Shown here piece after piece: positions 57,545 to 64,000 of a DNA stretch of 64,000 nucleotides. The notes under the pieces are model-generated. The model searched no databases and was not told the origin of the DNA. It was given only the letters and a program-made list of their open reading frames with translations. A program made the position numbers and the translations under genes. Position 1 is the stretch's first letter. Each line of letters starts with the position of its first letter. The DNA comes from Todiramphus chloris collaris (taxonomy: Eukaryota; Chordata; Aves; Coraciiformes; Alcedinidae): the NCBI GenBank assembly GCA_025345505.1, contig JANVCC010000047.1, positions 7,119,373 through 7,183,372 on the forward strand. Reading direction: 5' to 3'.

Positions 57545-59097
57545 CCCATGAAGAGCTCCATGCCACAGCAGGTGGATGCCTGAAGGGGGTTATAACCCCA
57601 TGGGAAGGCCACGCTGGAGCAGGTTTGCTGGCAGGACTTGTGACTCTGTAGAGGACCTACACCCCATGGGAAGGACCCATGTTGGAGAGGTTTGTGGAGG
57701 ACTGTCTCCCATGGCAGGGACTCCAGGCTGGAGCAGGGGAAGAGTGTGAGGAGTCCTCCCCCTGAAGAGGAAGAGGCAGCATGTGATGAACTGACCACAA
57801 CCCCTGTTCTCCTGCACCACTTAAGCAGAAGACATAGGGAAAGTCAGAAGTGACATTAAACCTGAGAACAAAGTGGGGGGAAGTTGGTTTAAGATTTAGT
57901 TATTTCTCATTCCCCTTCTCTGATTTGCTTGGTAATAAATTAAACTAATTTCCCCAGGTCAAGTCTTTTGCTGTGATGATAACTGGTGAGTGATCTCTCC
58001 CTGCCCTTAACTCAAACCTTTCAATCTATTTTTCTCTCCCCTGTCCAGCTGAAGATGGGAGTGACAGAGCATCTTGAATGGGTACCTGGCCACCAGCCAG
58101 GGTCAACCCAGCCCAGAGTCTCAATAAAATAGAGGAGAATTCCATGTGCTCAGCTGGTGGGCTGCAGTGTATGATGGAGTCTCAGGTGTTCTCAATCCTC
58201 AGCCTTACTCCAGCTAATCACCAACTGGGGCCTTAACTGGTTCTCTCAAGAGCTGAGAAAACTACCAAATGAACACCCAGCAAGCTTTACAGGGGAGGGG
58301 GAAAAAAGACAGGAGGGGGAAGGGAAAGAAAAAAAAAAAAAAACCAAGAGAAAGGCAGTAAAGGCAGACAATGAATTTTACACTATGGTCCCAACTTAAA
58401 TAAGAAATATAAAGGTTTGGATCAAATAAAGGTACAGTCAAACAACCGGTCAGCTTATGCTCTATCTTTCAGTGCCTATGAACAGGTTTTATTGAAGTGC
58501 ACCTTGGAAATAATCATGTTATAGAACAAATATGCAAATGAAGAATCTGAAGTTACATTAGAAAGCTACAACAGAATTTGGAAGACATTTGTATTTCTGG
58601 GTTCAACAAACCCAGAGGAAAGAATTCTATTAATACATGTACTGGGGTATCATAAAAGGAAATAGAATTCCACACAGTGGCTACTTTGTAAAGCAAAGCT
58701 ATCAATAAAATACAAGAGGGAACTTAAACCACCGCATTTTTGATACAAGTCAAGAAATGGGTATTTTAAAAGCACACACTATAGATGCACAGCTAATTGC
58801 TCTTAAAATAAGCACACTCTCAGTTATTAGAAAACAGGGGGTTTTAAGTGTGTGATTTTTTTCCTATATTGATGAGTGATGTTACCTTGGAATTTTAATG
58901 AGATGCTACTTCCCAAGTCTCTTCTTGAACCAGAATGTGTTTAGAGAACCTTGGTCCAGACTGTACCTTTATCTTAAATAGGTTTAACTAGTCAATAATA
59001 GTTTCAAAGTTAGGGTTTTTATCAAGTGTAACCTCTCAGTAAATTTCATTCTTGACAAAATAACTGAGTTTGTAAAGCTGTCTATCTCCATTTAGCC

Positions 59098-59510
59098 TGT
59101 ACCCAGGGCTAAGCTCCAGCAGTTGCTCTACCACCCAGTGACCCCACCCCAGCAGAGAAGAGGCAGCAGGAAAAGGAGAGCTGCCCCACAGGCTGAAATG
59201 AAAATGGGTTTAACAAAACAGCCAAACTAATATCAAAATAAATAAATAAAGCTATACTCAGCTCAGCAAACATACAGTGGTCACAACACACAGGAAAGCC
59301 ATCCACAGGAGCACAAGGAGGAGCAGGGGCAAGAGGAATCCACACAGGAGACTTCTTTGTGAGCAATCTTCCCCCTTTATGTGAGCATGAGGTTTATAAG
59401 GTGGGACACACCTGGAGACAACTCAGGGCAGCTGCTCTGCGTGACTTCAAGCTGCTAATGACCAACAGACCGTGGCTAGGCTGGGATTGTGTCCCAGTGA
59501 AACCAGGACA
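59098..59510 (-). mobile_element. Probable LTR-type repeat
   Basis: On the minus strand it starts TGTCCTGGTTTCACTGGGAC, a start like those of avian ERV LTRs, and has TTATAAA about 125 bp in (a TATA-like box). The left limit at 59098 (TGTACCC on the + strand, giving a CA end) is a guess. No convincing target duplication was found (TAGCC versus TTGAT). Contains an (AATA)n run at 59237-59250. It may instead be an unrelated interspersed repeat. Confidence 0.5.
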
Positions 59511-59831
59511 TTGATGAAATGGAAATTCATCATAATGCAGAAGAATTTGAGTATATCAGTTGCTGGAATGTATTACTCTGTACTAAATTTAGAGACTGTT
59601 AATTACTACAACATATTGGGGCAGTAGAAGTTCAGTAATAGTGAGTAGAAGTCAGCAGTAGTTCAGTAGAAGTCACTGAACACATTTTCCTTACTCTCCT
59701 GGAGAAAAGTTTTAATTTTTAATTTAGCAGAAGGCAAGAAGGCAACATTAACATGCTTTTCCATGTCAGAACCGGTTTCTACAACTTTCTGGTTCCACCA
59801 TGCTCTAACCTACAGAACACACATCTGCAAC

Positions 59832-59887
59832 ATTTCTTTCTTTTCTTCCTTCTGCTGCAACATTTCTTCCTTCTTTCCTTCTTTCAT
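59832..59887 (+). repeat. Pyrimidine-rich (CTTT/CTTC)n tract
   Basis: TTTCTTTCTTTTCTTCCTTC and a second similar block separated by TGCTGCAACA; CAACATTTCTT occurs in both halves, suggesting a short duplication. Confidence 0.8.
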
Positions 59888-60227
59888 TTTCCATTACCAA
59901 AACCCAGTAAAAAATAAAAGTAAGAAGTAAGAATATTTTACTGGATTTTGGTAACGGCAAATGGAAGAAGGCCATGATCAGGAGAACAAAGGCCACACAC
60001 ATACCTGCCCATGCTGTTCTAGATGGAGCAGCCAGGAGGTGGTTACCTCGCTCCTAACCTGGTGGCACAAGCATAGGAAGGAATACTCTGTATTATCACT
60101 TTCTCAGTCTGTAACAACAGCACACTGTGTTCCTACAGAATACCCAGTGTGGTTTTGACTTGTCATACAAACACCTTCAAGTATTCCAGTGCAGAAAGAA
60201 TCAAAACTTGCTTCTGTGAAGACATGG

Positions 60228-60428
60228 TAAGGAGAAGACTTGTGGCGAGACACTGGAACAGGTTGCCCAGAGAGGTGGTGGAAGCCCCATCCTTGGAAGT
60301 TTTTAAGGCCAAGCTGGATGGGGCTCTGAGCAACCTGCTCTAGTGGGAGGTGTCCCTGCCCATGGCAGGGGGGTTGGAAACAGATGAACTTTAATGTCCC
60401 TTCCGACCGTGACAATTCTATGATTCTA
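60228..60428 (+). mobile_element. CR1 LINE 3' fragment
   Basis: Plus orientation: ORF2 end [30 protein letters not shown] stop, CCATGGCAGGGGGGTTGG, tail GACAATTCTATGATTCTA. The reading frame of the last about 40 codons of CR1 ORF2 is intact, suggesting a fairly young copy. Confidence 0.95.
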
Positions 60429-61701
60429 AGACTCCTGTCTTTATCTCATACAGAGAAATCTAACCAAGTTCATTGTCTTTAGCTTTCCAATAGTTTCTTT
60501 AGTATGGTGGTTCCTAAGTTGTTCGTGGACTTGGGTTGATCAAAGTCTAAAACTCCTCTGTGTTGGAATTTTTGCTCAGTGATTAACTGGGAGGCTGAAG
60601 GGTGAAGAATGAATAGACACGCATCTAGAAGAAGAGTTAGTCCTGCTAACACTTACTAGTTAGCTACTCCTCTAAGCAGGACTGTTAAGTCCTACATTCT
60701 ACATCTCTGTAACGTAATAAAAGGTTACAAATAAAACTTACAAAAATATATTTGTGTACAAAAAGAAAGCAGAGAAATTTTGAATTTAACCACGTGAATC
60801 TTTGTTTAAAACAGGTAGGAAAGAAAACAATATACCTTCCATCACTTAGTACGTGCCCTGGCACTCAATTTGTTTATTTAAATTTACAATAGTTATAATT
60901 TTCTAAGTTCTCAAAACAACACTTAAAGCACTCACCAGTTCACTAAAAATTAACTGGCAAGTTTTTTTAAATCCTACTGCTGAGAATGACACAGAAAAAT
61001 GTCCATCTTTTCTTAGTCATTTTAAAATGTCAAACCAGTATCTTCTTTATAACCTGAACAGTTTTCTATTCAGTGCTGCTCAAAATCCTACAGTCCGTGA
61101 GGGAACTGTATTTTTAAGAACTATTTAACTTGTAGCATCCTGATTAATGTAGTATGTATTGCACAACTTAACCACGGGGAAAATTATCAATTGCTTAAGC
61201 AAAGGAATCTAGGCAGCCTGATCTGAAATTCTGCCTGGAACTGCTGAAAGTGAAACAGTACAGAAAGAATATCACTGCAAACAGAATAAATCCTGCTTTT
61301 CTTTGTGCAAGAAAAGGGAATCTTTAAAGAGAACTAAATTAAGCAGCAGGATGTCATTCAGATGTGCTGTTCTAGTTTTCTACTAGAAAGTATCTTGTAA
61401 GCTCCTGTAAGTTCACGAGGCAAGGAGCAGGACATAAATGCATCCATTTAATTGTTTGACTCAATTATCACCTGAACCTCAGGAAATAAGACATCCAGCA
61501 GTGCCATGACAGACAGACTGCACCACGTAGGTCTTTTGGGATAATTTGATTTCCCACTTATGAAGGTCTCACCAACTAACACCAAAGAAGAGTTCCTTCT
61601 ATGCTTGGATAAATGAGACATTCAGCAAAGCAGGAATTTTATCTTGGAACTTAATCCAGAACTTTGCCTCAACACAACCTTAATTTCTTTTGATTTCTGT
61701 G

Positions 61702-61734
61702 AAAAAAAAAATATATATATATATATGTATATTT
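61702..61734. repeat. A run followed by (AT)n microsatellite
   Basis: Ten A, then about eight AT units and TGTATATTT. Confidence 0.85.
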
Positions 61735-62786
61735 AATGCATTTTCATGATAGTCAGTTCTAGTAGAAATGCACAGAACAAAACAGAGCAAAAAAAACCTG
61801 TGGATAGAAAAATGTCTTTCCTGAATCTTGAGAGGGACACTTCATAGGTTCCTACCCTATGGTTGTTAACATTGGAAGAGTCACCAGGCTATGGATCCAA
61901 AGGGATGTTAAACTATCTAGAGTGACCTTCTAAACTCAGAGCTGGTTGAGTAACATGTAATGGCTTGTTGTATCAAACCCTGTAACTTCTATTCTAGCCT
62001 AAGTACATCCTCTAGCCAGCATTTAAGGAAAACTTCCCTGAAGCAAGTAGGCATCTAAATAATGGATCCAGGAACACCTGACTGCAAGAGCCTGGTTTCA
62101 GAAGAGAACAGACTTCTGGCACCAGAATTCCATGAGAAAACGCAAAAAATTAACATCAGTTCAGTACTTGTTCCAAAGAAGAGACAGCAATTGCACATAT
62201 GATGATGAGCATATTCCTTTTAAAGTGACTAATTTCCTTAGATGTACTTTGCTGTTTAAACACATGGATGATGACAGTTTCCTCAGTCAAAAAGTTTAAA
62301 TGGGATTTACTCAGGTTCAGTGCTCAGGTCTATGTTTAGGCACTACCTGCAATTTAATGATTTGAAAGTACACACTGAAATCAAACCGTGAATAACATCT
62401 AAGGTAGCTGATGGTGCTCAGCAGCCATTAAATCCGAGCTTCCTTAATCTACAAATTTGCTAAATCATCCATATTTCATCATTTTACCCAGAGGCTTTAA
62501 ATCGACAAACTGGTGAATTTGCTGCAGTTCTTGTTTACAGTTCCTCCCTGCAAAATGTTCAGCAGTAATTCAGCAAATATTTAGTTCATTAAAATATTCA
62601 TTCAAAGAAGATGCAATATGTGAAAAACAACCTATAGATTAGAGTTGCTCCAGAGCAAATGGGCAGTGGAACATCCTGGTCACTCCATCAGCATCAATGG
62701 AAATTTTCTGTCAAGCGAGCACAGAGGAACATGAAATTCATACATAAAAAGATGCCCAAAAGACAGAACAATGCAAGAACTGCATT

Positions 62787-62848
62787 AAAAAAAAATAAAA
62801 AGGCATTTGTTTAAAAAAAAAAACAACAAAAAAAACCAAACCAAAACT
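62787..62848 (+). repeat. A/AACC low-complexity tract
   Basis: Long A runs with AAC and AACC units (AAAAAAAACCAAACCAAAAC). Confidence 0.8.
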
Positions 62849-63399
62849 GACACTGGAAAAGCTGTCCTACAGAAATGATGGAAATGGCACAAGAGAGATT
62901 TTCCAGTCACTTCTGCAAGCTTTCACCATGTCACCTCACCTTGTTAAGAGACACTTTTTATACCTGGAATGTCAACTGCAATGAAATCGAATGCAGAATC
63001 ATTTTTCATGCCTGAAGAAAATGTGACTAGTGAGCAAAGGAAGTTACTTTGCTGAATTTTCACCAGCCTTACACATGGTTGAGGACAAATGATTAGTTTT
63101 CTTTCCAGACTGCAGCAACAGATGAGACCTAGACAGGCTGTAAAGGCAACCCTATTGCCATCTCACTGATAGGATAATAAATAGAAGTTAAAAAGTACAG
63201 GTATTTAATTTATTTAGGCATCAGGATTGGTTGGTTTTGAATTTCAGTATTTGAGAAATGGGCTAAATGAAGGAAATCAGAAAGTCTGACTTTAAGAAGA
63301 GCTATTCTTTGTATTATCTGCATAATAAAACACCCTTCAGGTGCAGAAACATCGCTCTCTAAAGCTGAAAGATATTAAAAATGTTGTGACTAGGTAGAT

Positions 63400-63551
63400 T
63401 TTAGGAACAATCTCTTCCCTGCAAGGGTTGTCCAGGTCTGGCCCAGGCTGCCCAGGGAAGTGGTGGAGTCCCCATGATCCCTGTAGGGGTTTCAAAGCTG
63501 TGGAGCTGTGGTGCTGAGGGACATGGGTTAGTGGTGCCCTGGCAGCACTGA
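63400..63551 (+). mobile_element. CR1 LINE fragment lacking its normal 3' tail
   Basis: Plus orientation: TTAGGAACAATCTCTTCCC, GCCCAGGCTGCCCAGGGAAG, GTGGTGCTGAGGGACATGG, ending TGGCAGCACTGACTT. The CR1 tail is absent; a non-CR1 AT-rich segment follows directly, as at 18408-18655. Confidence 0.9.
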
Positions 63552-63648
63552 CTTTTTTTTTTTTTTAAATATATAAAATATATTGCATGAAGAATCATTG
63601 CTGTGTCTTCTATTTTCAGTGGGGGTATTTGTTGCCCTTTATCCACAA
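63552..63648 (+). repeat. Non-CR1 segment shared (inverted) with 18314-18408
   Basis: T run, then ATATATAAAATATATTGCAT, GAAGAATCATTGCTGTGTCT, TCTATTTTCAGTGGGGGTAT, TTGTTGCCCTTTATCCACAA. Near-identical to the complement of 18314-18408. Its right end overlaps the first bases of the next CR1 (CACAAG). Confidence 0.85.
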
Positions 63649-64000
63649 GTGTGGTGAGGAGCAGCTGAGGGACCTGGGGTTGTTCAGCCTGGAGAAAAGG
63701 AGGCTGAGGGGAGACCTTCTGGCTCTCGACAGCTCCCTGACAGGAGGTTGGAGCCAGGATGGTTGGGCTCTGCTCCCAAGGAACAAGTGACAGGACAAGA
63801 GGAACCGGCCTCAAGTTGCACCAGGGGAAGTTTACCTTGGAGCTGAGGAACAAATTCTTCCCTTTGAGGGCTGTCCAGGGCTGTCCCAGGCTGCCCAGGG
63901 CAGTGGTGGAGTCCCCATGATCCCTGGAGGGGTTTCCAAGCCATGGAGATGTGGTGCTGAGGGACATGGGTTAGTGGTGCCCTGGCAGTGCTGGTTTAAG
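63646..64000 (+). mobile_element. CR1 LINE, running to the window edge
   Basis: Plus orientation: [39 protein letters not shown] in ORF2, GGAGATGTGGTGCTGAGGGA, GCCCTGGCAGTGCTGGTTTA. It reaches 64000 before its tail would appear, so its true 3' end is unknown. Confidence 0.92.

Larger units (their letters stand above)
57048..58115 (+). mobile_element. Long ERV solo LTR (about 1.07 kb) with assembly gap
   Basis: Plus orientation. Starts TGTCGAGTTGCATGGCAAGG and ends GGGTCAACCCAGCCCA, so it has TG...CA ends. GATTC before (57043-57047) and GAGTC after (58116-58120) match at 4 of 5 bases, a probable target duplication. The middle consists of short diverged repeats built on GCAGCCCATGGAGG and CCCATGGGAAGG units, typical of this avian LTR type. 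AATAAA is at 57934-57939. No retroviral genes adjoin it. The open frame at 57160-57651 lies within the LTR, crosses the gap and is not a credible gene. Confidence 0.85.
60429..63399. other. 3-kb repeat-poor intron stretch
   Basis: AT-rich unique sequence. Simple repeats: (AT)n at 61702-61734 and an A/AACC tract at 62787-62848. No upstream PTPRM exon and no other gene recognised. Confidence 0.55.
1..64000 (-). other. PTPRM: PTPRM gene, internal part (five exons and flanking introns)
   Basis: The window is contained in one minus-strand gene. Five exons in the order MAM, MAM end, Ig first half, Ig second half, FNIII 1 are spliced by GT-AG introns with phases 1,0,1,0,1,1, counting the introns before and after the set. 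Joined they keep one reading frame for 930 nt (about 310 codons). This domain order is specific to R2B receptor tyrosine phosphatases (PTPRM, PTPRK, PTPRT, PTPRU). The FNIII exon wording ([16 protein letters not shown]) fits PTPRM; as I recall them, PTPRK and PTPRT read YKLWHLDPD and YEIRV here. Known family role: a type I membrane protein mediating homophilic cell-cell adhesion through MAM-Ig-FNIII, with cytoplasmic phosphatase domains acting at junctions. No promoter, start codon, transmembrane segment, phosphatase domain or stop is in the window. Paralog assignment is by memory comparison only. Confidence 0.93.
56708..64000 (-). other. PTPRM: Intron upstream of the MAM exon, partial
   Basis: The acceptor GCAG at 56708 closes this intron; its donor and the preceding exon lie right of the window. 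No minus-strand segment resembling the preceding R2B exon (the cysteine-rich start of the MAM domain) was seen. It holds LTRs at 57048-58115 and 59098-59510 and CR1 pieces at 60228-60428, 63400-63551 and 63646-64000. The stretches 58116-59097, 59511-60227 and 60429-63399 show only AT-rich unique sequence and short simple repeats. Confidence 0.82.

Noticed and set aside
57160..57651. 163-codon open frame on the plus strand
   Set aside because: It lies wholly inside the LTR, crosses the ten-N gap and is built from the LTR's short repeats.
63401..63967. 188-codon open frame on the minus strand
   Set aside because: It runs antisense through two CR1 fragments and the shared AT-rich segment; no protein domain is visible.
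56708..64000. Upstream MAM-start or signal-peptide exon
   Set aside because: No minus-strand segment with the expected cysteine-rich wording and splice sites was seen.
1..64000. CRISPR array, operon, prophage, integron or other prokaryotic system
   Set aside because: No regularly spaced repeats and no prokaryotic gene structure; CR1, LTRs and spliced exons show vertebrate nuclear DNA.

Overview
This window is non-coding-rich vertebrate DNA, almost certainly from a bird. The evidence is the dense scatter of CR1 LINE copies (about 38 recognisable pieces ending in the CR1-type ATTCTATGATT or ATTCTGTGATT tail), avian-type endogenous-retrovirus LTRs, A/AACC-rich low-complexity tracts, and conserved vertebrate exons with canonical splice sites. 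There are no bacterial genes, operons, CRISPR arrays or recognisable RNA genes. By eye the CR1 pieces add up to roughly 12 kb of 64 kb (about 19%), which is high for a bird and hints at a lineage with CR1 expansion. That last point is inference.

The whole window lies inside one gene read on the minus strand. Five consecutive exons are visible: 56442-56707 (MAM domain), 45966-46044 (end of MAM), 41596-41711 (first half of the Ig domain), 24032-24206 (second half of the Ig domain) and 13391-13684 (first fibronectin type III domain). Their order, intron phases and wording identify a receptor tyrosine phosphatase of the R2B (MAM-containing) family, best matching PTPRM (RPTP-mu). Joined, they give 930 nt of open frame, corresponding to about exons 3-7 of the mammalian gene and encoding most of the N-terminal adhesive ectodomain. 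The signal peptide and start of the MAM domain lie beyond 64000. The remaining FNIII repeats, the membrane segment and both phosphatase domains lie beyond position 1.

Layout from right to left (5' to 3' of the gene): 56708-64000 is part of the intron before the MAM exon, with a 1.07 kb LTR (57048-58115) containing a 10-N assembly gap, a second LTR-like repeat (59098-59510) and CR1 pieces. 46045-56441 is a 10.4 kb intron. 41712-45965 is a 4.3 kb intron holding a 1.36 kb run of three CR1 copies. 24207-41595 is a 17.4 kb intron with a solo LTR (30768-31320) flanked by a 5-bp duplication. 13685-24031 is a 10.3 kb intron. 1-13390 is part of the next intron, with a nested CR1 and an LTR/CR1 mosaic.

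Nothing here looks like a new molecular system. The most unusual structures are a non-CR1 segment of about 95 bp next to CR1 tails at two distant places (18314-18408 and 63552-63648), the LTR whose middle is replaced by CR1 sequence (10657-11046), the CR1-in-CR1 insertion (12089-13033), and a perfect 41-bp duplication on either side of the assembly gap. Repeat names come from recognising sequence style, not from a database search, so subfamily names are withheld.
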